Below are positions 1 through 11,963 of a stretch of 64,000 bases of DNA, piece by piece. This DNA comes from Zantedeschia hybrid cultivar (taxonomy: Eukaryota > Streptophyta > Magnoliopsida > Alismatales > Araceae): assembly GCA_030544215.1 (NCBI GenBank), contig JARZZO010000011.1:45753587-45817586 (forward strand), in the 5' to 3' direction. The translations under genes and the position numbers were made by a program. The notes under the pieces are model-generated. The model did no database searches. It was given only the letters and a program-made list of their open reading frames with translations, and was not told the DNA's origin. Position 1 is the first letter of the stretch. Each line of letters starts with the position of its first letter.

Positions 1-1569
1 AACAAGGTAAAATAATGACCAACTAATCATGTGAGACTCAGTCTATACATATAAGTTGTCATGCAAATCATCATGGATATCAATTCAAACACACATGAAT
101 CATGGGAGGGCAAAATTTTGCCACTAGGGGTGTGCACGAGGTGCACGTTGGGATAAAAACCAAACAATTAATCATAAACGTGCTCGAGGGACATAAACGG
201 TGCACACGAGGGTGCCCAATGAAAAAGTAATAAGAGTGAGAAAATGGCAAGACAAGTCCCACCGTGATCGCCAAAAAGTTGTAGTGCTCAAATAGTATGT
301 GTGATTATCATGATATTATGTGTTAACATAATAAATACATGAAATAAATTAATGTGATCGCCAGAAACCGAGGGCTTCAATGAAAAGGATGATTGCTGAC
401 TAACCTTGTAGAATTGGGAAGATTATGGTTCCTTTGTTCCCTTCCTTTGGCCGACCAAAGAAAGAGAGCCTTTTATCTTTACTCTTGTTCTTGTTGTTTG
501 GTTGTTCAAGCCTTCAAATCCCTCCTTCTCAAGCTTTTCTCCTTTTCTCCAAACCTTGCAAGAAAGAAGTCAAACAAAAGAAAAGGGATGATTAGAGCTA
601 TAGAGTAGGATAGTATCTATTCTATCTAATAAATCAAGCATAAACTAAACAAAAGAACTCACTTTTTAATGTTCTTTAAACCCCTAATATACATAGGTAA
701 TGAAAATCATGAAGTGAGTGTGTGAAACATGGAGTGATATGATGAAAATTCTAATGAAAAACAGTAAAGATTAATGATGAAAAAACAACTAAACTAGAGG
801 GAAAAGAAAAAATGGGAGAAAGAGATTGGCCCCTCCATATCCTTGATCTTCAAAAGCTTCAAAGGATTGAGAAGGATGAAGAAGATGAAGCTCCAAAGTC
901 TTTCTACATTTTATGTAGAAGAAGCCTCCTTTCACCTTGCCTTAGACTCCAAAATCTCTAATTTCCAACCTTTTTCAAAGACCAAAGGGGTTGTGTATAT
1001 ATAGAGGCCTTGATTATGGTTGTTTGACCTTCAAAAGGGCTCTCCCACGGCCTCGGACTTACCTTAGATAAACATGGAAGGAATTTGGAACCCTTCCAAC
1101 CTCTAGAACCGAATTATTTCGGCCAAATCAAGTTTATCAGGAAAGTGCTTGAATCGCGTCGTCCATCCGGGACGCCATTTGGCTAATTAAAACGGCCAAG
1201 ATAGAAAGGAAATCCGCGAAGGAAAACAAAAAACAATTAGGAAACCTAAAAGGCGTCGTCCATGAGCGATGTTATTTAGATAATTAGAAAATTCATTCGA
1301 ATTCAAATTGAAAATCCAGACGGATTAGAGACTAAATGGTGTCGTCCATGGGCGACGCTATTCAATTAAATCTATCTGAATTTAAGAATTTAATTCTAAA
1401 CTGATCTCGGCTAAAAACCTAAAAGGCGTCAGCCATGATTGATGTTAATCAACGAAAATCTCGAAAAATCAATAAAAATTAATTAATAATTAAAAATCAG
1501 ACTATTTCAGGGCATTATAAGTGTGACATGAAATTTACTCAATATGAAGTCAAAATTAGTGTGTCTACA
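1..1569 (-). mobile_element. Partial Tat/Ogre-like Gypsy element, 5' end, running off the left edge
   Basis: Positions 1-279 are the reverse complement of the leader that follows the 5' LTRs at 44606 and 51605; they share the stretch about a gap in a GTGCACCACGTGCAC-like block and the same primer-binding site. The site is at 256-273 (reverse complement of TGGCGATCACGGTGGGAC). The LTR follows at 280-1569, TG to CA on the + strand. The LTR lies to the right of its leader, so this is the 5' LTR of a minus-strand element whose coding part lies left of the window. The left target-site duplication is outside the window; the five bases after the LTR are ATTTG. Confidence 0.8.
280..1569 (-). repeat. 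5' LTR of the minus-strand Tat-like element
   Basis: This 1290-bp LTR starts TGTAGTGCTC and ends GTGTCTACA, matching the termini of the LTRs at 40381 and 47921. It carries four inverted-repeat modules (about 1148-1182, 1245-1280, 1331-1365, 1417-1455) of the GCGTC...GACGC type. It is clearly diverged from the right-hand copies, so it is an older or separate subfamily member. The small ORFs here are not genes. Confidence 0.8.
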
Positions 1570-2227
1570 ATTTGTTTTCAAGTAAAGTAAGAAAATTTGA
1601 TATATGTGATAGGTATTATGATTAAAATAATTTGTTTCAGATTATTAGAAAATATGTCTGATTTGATATGAGATATATATGAGATCTTATTTTATATCAT
1701 TTTTTTATTTGATCTATATGTAGCATTATGAATTGTTTATGATATGACAAGATTACTATTTAAATTTTAATGATTATATGTTTAGTCTATGGAGGGGATG
1801 ATGCCTACTGAGGTTTGTACTCAGTAAGTTTGTTGGATAATTTTTCAGGAGGTGTGGCTAGAGAGTTGGATGTTGATTTTGACTACGAGCGTCAGAGTTG
1901 TTTAGAGCTATTGAATTCGAGGCTAGTGTGATATATGAGTATTTTTATTTTAGTAGATTGATGTAGTAGGAGTAATTGAGTATATTATATAATTGTGAGA
2001 TTCTTGGTAGTTGAGAGAAGTTGATTATGTTATGTTGAGACGGTTGTTATTATGAGACTTTTGTGGATTATGTTAGCTTATTATTATTAAGAATTTACGA
2101 TAGATAGTTATTTGTTTTACTTTGTGGACTCTTATTCTCTCACTTTCATTATGTATATGTGGACGCTCTATTCCTATATGACAAAGGAATGAACTGTGAT
2201 TCATTATCTATGCAGGCAAGTGGGAGA
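1570..2227. other. AT-rich stretch, possible degraded LTR
   Basis: There is no credible coding sequence. A segment near 1795-1860 (GGGGATGATGCCTACTGAG followed by a G+T-rich run) resembles the GATCCCTACTGAG segment in the 2.6-kb Gypsy LTRs at 9110, 11964 and 17908. It may therefore be a worn LTR of a distant relative. Positions 2214-2227 end in the purine run AAGTGGGAGA, which looks like the polypurine tract of the Copia LTR that follows. Confidence 0.35.
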
Positions 2228-2512
2228 TGTTAACCAATGGGCCTTTGTCCATGCGGTTGCCCACGAAAGGGCATGCAGAGGAGTGGTAGAAGTGGAGTGG
2301 GTGGGACCCACTTGAGAGAGGAGGAAGTGGACTTGCGGTTGGAACCGCAGTCCTTGCCACATGCAACCTCTTTCTCCCTCTCTCATGCATGTGCATGTTT
2401 GAAAACGTGCGAGAGAGAGAGAGAGAAAGAGGAAGGCCAACCAATCCCACTTTCTCTCTAAGTTTTGAATTGATTGGTGGTTAGAGAGAGGAGAATAAAT
2501 AAAGAGAGATAG
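2228..2512 (+). repeat. Left part of an old Copia-type LTR, split by the solo LTR at 2513
   Basis: Directly after the purine tract GCAAGTGGGAGA the sequence begins TGTTAACC, a typical junction between polypurine tract and 3' LTR in plant Copia elements. The LTR runs to 2512, where the outer solo LTR interrupts it. It resumes at 25342 after the duplicated GATAG with compatible CT/AG-rich sequence, and its end there is not clear (perhaps about 25600). No pol sequence of this element is visible to the left, so it is a fragment. Confidence 0.45.
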
Positions 2513-4396
2513 TGTAAGGACTGAGATTTCGGATCTAGTTATTGAGTCGGTTTTGGTGTGGACCCTTTAGTTTGGGTCATTGTGGGCTTGTGGTATGGGG
2601 ATGCCATTTATAAGTCTTACAGGTGTGCCGCGTGGGCGGGCATTGGGGCACGTATGTATGGCCCCGGTCTCATCGTATGAATGGCGTCGCGTGTGGTCAA
2701 CGCGATTCAGAGATCTGCCAGTGTACGACCCCGTCCTGTCGTCTAAATGGCGTCATCTAGGAATGACGCGATTTAGCGTGTTTCGGTTTTACACCTCGAG
2801 CCTTTCCTCCTTTCTCTCATTCTCTCCTTCCCTCTCTCTCTCTCCTCCCATCTCCGAACCCCTCAGTTTCCTTCCTCTTCCCATTCTTCCTCTTTCACCA
2901 CTCCATTACCCTCCCACCGCTCACCACTACCACCACGAACTCCTCCGCGGCACCTTGCTTTCCGGATAGCGGCCGACGTCCCGATAAAGTGACGGTGTCT
3001 ATGGTGGTACTGGCGGCAGCTTGCGGTATAACTGATCGGCGGCAAGGAGTTAGGAGGAGTTCAAGTAGCCGGTAGAGTGACGATCCTTGCACGTGATTCA
3101 TTTGATTTAAACCATGATTTTCTGCTTTGGAGCATGTTATGGAGATGTGAGGATTTTGGGTAGAATGAGTATGTTTAGGGGATTTTTGATGGAAATGCTC
3201 GTTTTTATGAAATGGGGATTTGTGTGTTTTCATTAGGGTTATTTGGATTCTCCCCTACCTTTTCTGTTTTGGCGTTTTGGGGTGATTGGGGGAGGAAATC
3301 TCATGCTGTAGCTTGAGGAAGGCCGGAGGGAAATTTTGTTCGAGCGCTAAATGGCGTCAGGCCAGGACGACGCGATTTGCAAATTGTGTCGACTATAGGC
3401 GACACGATTTCAGTCCAGGTGCTTGAGGGCAGTTCGTTTTCGGGCGTTAAATGGTATCGCGACCAGGTGATGCCATTTAAATGGTGTCGACCATGAGCGA
3501 CGCAATTTAGGCCCAGGTTCCTCATCTCCTAAGGCCAGTTTCTATGGGAACTAGTTTTAGGGCTTTGAATGACGGTGGCCATGGGTAATGCGATTCAAGT
3601 TAGAGCCCCTTAATTTCCTGCATTTAGCATGTATGACTATTATAAAAATGTTAAATAAATTCTTATATATTGTTAGACAATCCTGTTAAATGTATGCTTG
3701 AAATCATACATTGGGGGCGAGGATTTTCATATGATCGGATTGCATTGTGTTGTGTTTATACGATCATGGACCTAAAGTGACAGTTGTTAGCGCTTGACAC
3801 CTTTGTGTCGGTGTAGGAGTGAGTAGTGTCGGTGCGGGAGTGACAAGGTGACGCCTAGTAGGAGAAGGTCACCTGGTGTACCATGGGGTAATAGTTAGTA
3901 CTGGTGTGGGAGTGGTACACTTCGAAGTGTCACTCGTGGCTGGGAGGAGGCAAAACTACCTAGAGCTAGACAGGTCGGAGTAGCCAGTACACTATCCGAG
4001 GGGTTGTTGTTCCATCCCAGCGGGTTGGTGTTTTTCTCATTCGGCTGTATGGTTTGTGTGTTTAGTTGAAACGTTTGTTGTAAATTGCGGCGTTGAGTTG
4101 AGTTGTTTTAGAATTGTGCCTGTTGTATTTACAAATGCATGTGTTTCATATCTCGCCATTTTGGATGTAGATTCTCTGCGTTATTTATGTTTATCAACCT
4201 ATATTCTTGCGTTGTTGCGATTGTGGATGTATGTGGTAGGTGGGGATCGAAGGATCCCTACTGAGTCCATTCTTGTGTGATTCACTCCCTGCGGTTTCAG
4301 GTGAGGGTTCTCGGCAGGCGTAGAGGTTGTTGAGTTTCGTCTCGGATTGCACGCCAGCAACCACTGTTCCGGAGTATGCTCCGATGTAGTTGTTCT

Positions 4397-5949
4397 TGTT
4401 AGTTTTAGGTGGCATACAAGACAATCTAACTATGTAAATCTCGTTCATTTATTAATATAATGACATAATATTCATTATGTGTAAATTACGTTAATTATCG
4501 TTTCATAATGAAGTCCGTAAATATGTGCTATAGTGATCAGATTATGATGCGATCATACTAATGAGACTGATCACTTAAACACACATATTCTTAATCGTTC
4601 CTAGTCGGAGGATATCTGAGAAGGACATCGGATATCCGGTTAGACTAGTACAGATTACTCCTGCTCATATGATGAGGGTGACTGATCTCATAAGTCACTT
4701 GTGTGGAGACACTAAGGCGAATCTGTAGGTGCTCATTGGAGAATGAGTTCATTGAACTGATCCGATTGAATCGCTGGATGGTATTGTACCTCACTCTCAA
4801 CCAACTTGATTCTATTGTCGCAGTTGCGTGGATGGTCCTTGGACCTGAGACACCAAGGACACCTTGGCGGTGGACTTTTGTGCTTGACCTTGGTTTATGA
4901 ATCTCTAGCCACGGGATTCTAATACGCCACGGATTGGGTACAGTGGAATACCGTTGAAGGGAATTGTGTGTCAATAAGGAATCATTCGCTCTCGGTACTT
5001 ATAGAGAGAGAATGCTCTAGGAAGGATGCGCGGAAGTCCCTGTCCAGGGCGGACGATAATATCGAGAAAGGAGTTTTCCGATATTCATCAGCGGCATCCA
5101 ATCCAAGTGAGTCGACCGGTTAGGGTTTGACAGCACGCCATGCCCTGAGTTGACTCGAGAGCATTGTATGAATGAAGGATTATATCCACGCGGTAACTGT
5201 TTGCGGAAAGGTTCCAAGAGTGGGTTACTTAACCCTAATACCTTCCGAGTTCACGCGGTGTTGCTTGGCACCCAACGTGATCGGAGGCCCGGTCGAATTC
5301 GATGTGCGACATCAATTCGATTGATTAATTAATTAATAAAGGGTTATTAATTGATTAATAAAGCCAGTCAGGAGTCATTGGGCTTGTTGGGCCATTAACT
5401 GGACTGGTACTTGGGCCTAGAGGGTCACACGCACATGATTCTCAAGGCGATGGATAAATAAGTGGGTTTTATACAAACCGGGAGTTTTTATGAAAAACCG
5501 CGCGGTTAGTATAAAACATAGCGAACGGGCTGAGTAGGCCAAACTGCTGCTAACCCTAGCCACCCCTCCTCTGTTTCTCTCTCTCTCTGGCGTCCAGACA
5601 GATCCAGATCTACTCCGCCGCTTCTCCGAATCCCGTTCGACGGGAAATCGTCCGCGCGTTGCGGCGATCGTTGCGGCGACCGGCGGAGGTTTCGTGGGCT
5701 GCGAAGAATGAGGAACGCGAGGATATCTGTCGCGGGGAGGATCGCGTGGACTTTGCTAGAGGCCGGGCACTTGCGCGGCTTGCGGTGTCGCACCGACGGA
5801 ACCGAACAGTTGCGGATTCGAATCCGCACACGGTGAGAAATTCGATTATCCGATAATCGATTTTAGTTTTTCGAAACGGGAAAACGGATCGCTATTTTAT
5901 TTTATTTTCCGCTGCGTGAGCGATCCGGAGAAACCGAGAAAACCCAACA
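4397..5949 (+). repeat. 5' LTR of the Copia element
   Basis: This 1553-bp LTR begins TGTTAGTTTTAGG and ends AACCCAACA. It matches 23528-25081 along its whole length, with scattered substitutions and at least one single-base indel. No GCGTC/GACGC inverted-repeat modules are present, unlike in the Gypsy LTRs around it. Confidence 0.95.
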
Positions 5950-5950
5950 G

Positions 5951-5962
5951 TGGTATCAGAGC
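5951..5962 (+). promoter_or_regulatory. Primer-binding site of the Copia element
   Basis: TGGTATCAGAGC lies one base after the 5' LTR. This is the classic plant Copia site complementary to the 3' end of initiator tRNA-Met, where minus-strand DNA synthesis starts. Confidence 0.95.
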
Positions 5963-8862
5963 CAGGTTCCACTGTTTCTCGTCCCGTTTCGGTCTCCGAT
6001 TTAATATTTCCATGTGTTATTCCATGCGAAATTTCGATCTCTTTGCAGGATTCTTATTCATGCGATGAACACAAATCAGATAAATAATTTTGATTATTTT
6101 TATTCTGCAAAAATGATTTTTTTTTTTTTTTTTGGGTATTTCGTGTTCTTCGTAAGACGAAGAACGGTGTGATTCGGGCTGCTTTGTTAAGGAACCCCAA
6201 GTGTTGGGGAGTTGGGCCGGAGCCCCTAATCCTCCTTAGGATGCTTCAGGTCACCAATGGGATGGTGGCCGACACTGGAGAGTCCTTTGGAGATGGCCGA
6301 TTGGAGCACCAATTTTTCTTCTTCCTTATTCGGTTTCAAAAGAACCAGAAAAACCAGAGTTTAAAAGATCTTGGCCGGCCTGGTTTTTGGCTTCACTTGC
6401 TATCATCCCGATGCCGGGGAGCTCGTCGGTGGCGATGCTTGGACCTTCCCGCCGCCATGTCCGCCTGCAAGTGTTGCAGGTTATGCAGGAAAGGGGAAGG
6501 AGGCGTCGGGTTATTGTAGGGTTGGGAGGAAGAACGGGGCCTGCCGGCGGTAGGGGCACCGCCGGCGCCGGTGGCATCACTGGCTGGGCCGGGCGACGCC
6601 GGGGGCCCGCCGCCAGGCTGCTTGCCTCAACCCCGCCGCCGGGCATCACCTCTTGCATGTTACAGGGATTAGGGTTTCGGAGGTTAGGGAAGGGGGGCCT
6701 GTGTGAGCGGACCAGGCGGCTGGACTGGCCAGTTGGGCATTAGCCAGGCCAGGTGCAGCCCGGGCTTGCCCCTGGCTGAGCCATGGGCTCGAGCCAGGAG
6801 GGGCCTAGCTCGGTCCTAAGTGAAACCTTGGCTCAGCACTAGGCTGAGCCCTCTTGCCCTTTTAATCCCCAATTAAAATCCCAATAAATCTTATTAAATC
6901 TTCCCATATAATGATAAATTTAATTTTAATTTAATTTCAAAATTGTTTTGAAATTTAAATTATTATCAAATTTTATTTATTTGAGCAAAATGATTATGGA
7001 ATCATTTACATTAACATGGTGTTGTTAAATGATTAAGATTAGTTATTAATTTAAATGTTAAATTAATAATTAATTTTAATTGGCTAATTTAATTGTTAAA
7101 TTAGTATTTGTTAGTTAATTAGAATTAATTGTTAGTTTAATTGTTAAATTGATGATTAATTTTAATTAACGAATATAATAGTTTAATAAGATGTTATTAA
7201 TTATTGATTTAAGAGTTAAATTAATAATTAATATTAATCCACTAATCTAAGAGTTAGATTAGTGCTTTACTGTTCTTTTGTGTTAATTATTAGTTTAATA
7301 GTTAAATTAGTGATTAACACTTATTAATTATCTAGTCTAATTGTTAGATTGATAATTAATAACAAATGAAAGTTAATTATTAATTTATGTGATAAATTAA
7401 TGATTAATTTTATTGGACTAGTCTAAGAGTTAGATTAGTTATTAATAGTCTAATTGTTAGATTATGAATGGGGTTTAATCTAAATGTTAGATTATTAGAA
7501 TTGTTCTAATTTGTATGGAATAACCTGGAATTATTAATTCGGAGTGTGTGCACACATGATGTATGTTTATTGCTATTAAATTTTGATTTAATTGCATGTT
7601 TAAGTTAATAAAAGTGTTTTCGAAATTCAAACACCAATTTTGATTGGATCCCAGCTTTTTGAAAGCTAAAATTATATATTTTGGAAACTTTTTTATTTTA
7701 GCCATGTGATGAGCTGAATCTTGTGTGGGATGTTTAAAACACACCGTGGTCATGGATATGCAGTTATTTAATTGTTCATGTGATGAATAATGGATTGTGT
7801 GGATCGTGGATGTATGATTGTTTAATAATTGTTAATAAATAGAGGTCTGCGCACCTCTCTCTCTCATACTCCGATGTATTTCTACCTTCCTCTCTCTCTT
7901 GTACTCGCCATAAGGCCTTCTTCAATTTACTTGTAAATTCTAGAATTTAAATGTAATATGATCGAGGCAATCGAGGAAGGAGCGAGGACGATCCACAGCT
8001 GCAACCAGGAAGGCGAAAAGATGGAGATCTCTTGCCTATGTGTTTGCAGGTTATCTAATATAATTGTTGTGTTAGATTGTGTGTGCGTTTGACTGTTGGC
8101 TCCAGTCAAACCCACTGTGCTATCCATGACCACACTAATGACATGTATGTAATGCATTGTTTTTCTTTTTGATTATAAATCAAAGCAGGTTATAGTATTT
8201 AGTAAATATATACGATATATTTATAGACTATCACCCAGGAGAGAGCAAGATAAAAGTTATCTAAATACCCTCAGATAAACTCTAAGCCGTAACGTGAGTA
8301 GTTAAGAACTTACCGCGTGGTCTATCATCGTTATAGTCATAGGATTCGAATCACTTTAGGCAGGTTTGTTGTGCTATCCACAAGGCCTGTTTAATTGGGA
8401 GGAGAAACTGTGGCTATGGCATTAGATGCCTATAGATCGGGGTAGAGGAACCATGTAGCTTTGTTGTGCTATCCACAAGGGCTGCATGCAAATCTATGCT
8501 CGTCGCGTAATGATGGTTAGCTTAGACCAGAATTAATAGTTTGTTGTGTTATCCACAAGGCCATTAAATCTCTGGGGACCGAAGCCATGATCAGATATTG
8601 CAAGGAGTTGCAAGTCCCATGAGTTGGGTGCTCTTTGATTGTATTACAGTTTGGTGTGCTATCCACAAGGCTGTAGTGCAAGTCATTGAGATTCTGATCC
8701 CCACTAGGAGACTGTCGGCGTCTCCCGTTCTGTATAACTGAGGGTTATACAGTCCGTCGAAATTTAGTGGGAGTTAAACTTGAACAAAAGACCATGTCTT
8801 GTTTTAAATTTTAATAATTGAACATCTGCTAAATAGATTTTACTTATCTCCTGTAGGGAATT
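5963..8862 (+). other. Unusually long untranslated leader of the Copia element
   Basis: This is 2.9 kb between the primer-binding site and the gag ATG, with no credible ORF. It contains a GC-rich block (about 6400-6850) and an AT-rich block (about 6880-7500) built from degenerate repeats of TTAATTTAAxxGTTAAATTA type. A third block (about 8360-8670) contains four copies of TTTGTTGTGCTATCCACAAGG. The short ORFs in the GC-rich block lack recognisable domains. Whether all of the leader is original or part is an older insertion cannot be decided here. Confidence 0.7.
8365..8670 (+). repeat. Four-fold spaced repeat in the Copia leader
   Basis: The 21-nt motif TTTGTTGTGCTATCCACAAGG occurs at 8365-8385, 8460-8480, 8540-8560 (one change) and 8650-8670 (one change). 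Spacing is about 95, 80 and 110 bp and the sequence between is unrelated. A weaker relative (TGTGCTATCCATGACC) is near 8117. All lie shortly upstream of the gag start. Confidence 0.85.
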
Positions 8863-11800
8863 ATGTCGTCGAATAACCCACTCCGTGGCATACTTGATGC
8901 CCTTTTGACTTACCTGATCTACTCGGATTGGTTCAGAAACCTAAAGAATGTCTTCAGATCTGAGCACATTGACTTTGTCCCTGGAGCTGATCCTCCTGCT
9001 GAATCGGCATTGGATGCCCTTGAAGCAGAGATGAGAGCTAACGATAAAGGATCGAAGGACAAAGGCAAAAGAGTAGTGAAGGGTGACTGCTTCTACTATA
9101 AGCAGTATGTGTAAGGACTGAGATTTCGGGTTATGTATTCGGGTCGGGTTCGGGCCGGATCCCCTGGTTTGGACCCTGGAGGGGGGTCTTGAGAGTTCAG
9201 ACTGAATGACGTCTGCACTGCTCGACGCCTTTCAAAAGGCGTCAGGGTGTGTGGACGCCATTTAGGTCTGCTTGCTGTTGTGCCACGTGTGCGCCACGTG
9301 GGCGGGTTTCGGGCCGCGAGAGTACGGCCCCTGTCACATCGTCTGAACGGCGTCCAGCTCGGTCGACGCGATTCAGACTGTGACCCTACGGTGTCAGGGT
9401 GCGGCGCCAGAGCGTTGTCAGTACGGCCTGTCCTGTCGTCTGAACGGCGTCCGCGGTGAGCGACGCATTTCAGAGCGCTGTCAGTATGGCTGTCCTGTCA
9501 GACTGATTGGCGTCTGCCTCGATCGACGCGTTTTAGCTAGATTCAGATTGACCCCACGAGCCTCCCCTTCTTTCCCTCATTTTCACCTTCCCACTCTCTC
9601 TCTTCGCCCTCTCCGCTCTCTCCGCCCTCCTTCCTCCCTTCCCTTCCTCTTCTTCCTCTTCCATCACTCCATAGCCTCCTTACCTCTCACCTCTACCTCC
9701 ACCACCTCCTTCGCGGCGTTCCATTCTCCGGACGGCGGCCGACGTCCCGGCGGAGTGGCGGCGTCCTCGAGGATACCGGCGGCGGTCTGCGGTGCGGCGG
9801 GTCGGCGGCGAGGAGCTTGGAGGAGTTCAAGAACCGGTAGGGGGACGAACCTTGCATGTGATGCTCGTGTTTTCCATGGCGTGACATGACGTGTTTGAGC
9901 TAGATTGAGCATGTTTAGGGGGTTTCCTTGTGGGAATGGCTGTGCTTGTGATCGTGGATTCGTAGCATGCTTGTGGTGGTTGAATTCCTCTTCCTCCCCT
10001 TCTTGTTTTGGGGATTTTTCGGGGTGTTTGGGGTTAAGGGAGAGACCCTCGGTTCGAACCAGGGAACCAGGTTTCTGGCGCTAAACGGCGTCGTGCCTGG
10101 TCGGCGCCTTTTAGAAGGACGTCAGGGCAGTACGACGCCTTTTAGGGCAGAAACCTCCCTGTTCGAGGTTTCACGAAATAGGGGTTCTGGCGCTAAATGA
10201 CGTCATGGATGGACGACGCCTTTTCGAAAGGACGTCGGGCCATCATGACGCCATTTAGGCAGGAAATCACCCCGAGTGAGGGTATGTAAATCTGGGATTT
10301 CGATGTGAATGGCGTCTGTGGACGTGGGCGCGTTTTAAAGGGCGACTCCCTATGATGACGCGTTTCAAGGAATAATCTGGCTATTAAATAAACCTGTCTG
10401 AGGGGCTTGAATGGCGTCGACCTCGGTCGACGCGATTCAAGACAGAACTGTCTAAGTGCTGGTTTTAACATGTGTTTCACTATTGAGCGGTTCAAATGCA
10501 TGGTTTACGTTGTACACTGAGACTGAGGACTTCTGTGTGAGTGGAATTACTTCATGTTATGTGTGTGTGTGTGCTTATACAACTGTGGATCGGAATGACT
10601 GTGGTTTACGTTTGTCACCATGGGCCGGTGGGGAAAAGGCCATGGTGTCTGTGAGGCATTGTGCCGTACCGGTGGGAGGAGGGGTACATGTTGTGGTTTA
10701 CCTTTGGCTGAGGGAAACAGGACCACATTGAGCCCGTCGGGCCGGAGTAGCCGGTGTGCTATCCGAGGGGTTGCTGTTTGGTCTCAGCGGGTCGGGTTTC
10801 CCTGTTTGTCGAGGCAGCTTCCGGCGCGTTTCTTGCTGTGGAGCTGGTTGTGGAGTTGTTTTACCCCTGTAGCCACTGGGCCTGATGTGACCTTTGATCA
10901 AGGTTACGAGTGGTACCCTTAGCCCTTTGGCCTGATGCAGCCCGGGAGGTTAGGGTTGTGGGTAGTTCCTGTAGCTTCGGCTTGACGGGGGTTCGCCGGT
11001 CCCCAGGGCCCTCCTGAAGCGCTGAGGCCTAGCGTGGAGGCAATCCGGACGGTAGGACAGTAGTCTAGACTGCTTGTGTGCACACGTAGCTGACAGTGGC
11101 GGTACACTGGCTCCAGCTAGTCCTAGTTTGACTCACTGCCTCACCCTACAGTGCCCCGGAACACTGTAGGGGTGGACAGGCGTGAGCAGTGGTGGTAGTG
11201 TTGGGAGGCGACGTTTGACTTCGGTCGACAGTGTGGTTCAGTCGCTTTGTGGACTTTGGCTGTCAGACGTGACTCTGTGTTGGGTTCTTCGGGTTGCTTA
11301 GAACTGTTCTTGCTACACTGCTTAACGTACGTTTCTTATCAGATTTAGGTGCTGTGTTTACTGCTTTACTTAATTGCCATATATCTGTGTTGTTACACTT
11401 GTGGGTGTGTGAGTGGGAGGCAGGGGATCGGATGATCCCTACTGAGCCAAATTCTGGTGTGGCTCACTCCCTGCGGTTTCAGGTGTGGACTTCGCGGCGT
11501 GTGGTCGCGTGTGGTGCCTTCTTGGTGTGCGGACCAGCAGCTGTCTCAGTTCCGGGGTATGCCCCGATGTTGTTGTACTTTCCTTCTGCCTGTACTAAAT
11601 TAATTTGTTGGACCATGTAATTATTGTTGGACTATTTACGAACATTGTTATCTTCCTTTCTGCGCACTTGTTATACCTTTGTAGTCCGTGTGATTGTTAT
11701 ATTTAGCCTTGTTTAGCACTTACTCCTCCAGACGTGTTGTGTGAGATCCGGGTGTGAACCCGTAGTTAATGGGCCGACATCCATTTAGTGATCGGGTCTC

Positions 11801-11958
11801 CGGTCATAGGATGGCGGGTCGTTACAGTATGGTCACTGGAAGAGGAACTGCAAAGAGTTCCTTAACGATAAAGCTCATAGAAGAGTGAAGCTGTCTGAAG
11901 CTTCATATATCTATATGATAGATATCAACTTATCAGTTAGAGATTCCACATCTTGGGT
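8863..11958 (+). pseudogene. gag: Copia gag remnant, split by a solo LTR
   Basis: A true ATG at 8863 starts a frame resembling the N-terminus of plant Copia Gag (MSSNNPLRGIL, then SDWFRNLKNVFRSEHI). The frame then goes almost directly to the basic linker and zinc knuckle, so most of the capsid region expected in a Gag of this type is missing. The solo LTR at 9110-11826 interrupts the knuckle itself; the coding sequence resumes at 11832 and runs to 11958, where the second Gypsy insertion starts. The second cysteine of the CCHC knuckle reads Tyr. Gag normally packages element RNA into particles; this copy cannot. Confidence 0.85.
9110..11826 (+). mobile_element. Gypsy solo LTR inserted in the Copia gag
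   Basis: The 2717-bp sequence begins TGTAAGGACTGAGATTT and ends GGGTCGTTACA. It is flanked by a perfect 5-bp duplication GTATG (9105-9109 and 11827-11831), and no internal region is present. It matches the LTRs of the minus-strand Gypsy at 11964-20468 but in the opposite orientation. Solo LTRs arise by recombination between the two LTRs of a full element. It contains about a dozen GCGTC...GACGC inverted-repeat modules at about 9200-9540 and 10079-10441. Confidence 0.95.
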
Positions 11959-11963
11959 ATTAG

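Noticed and set aside
6169..6743. Overlapping ORFs of 60-118 codons in the Copia leader
   Set aside because: GC-rich leader sequence, no domains, no ATG context or homology that supports a gene.
9200..10445. CRISPR-like array reading of the spaced GCGTC/GACGC repeats
   Set aside because: The repeats are dyads with variable spacing inside a plant LTR; no cas genes and a eukaryotic setting.
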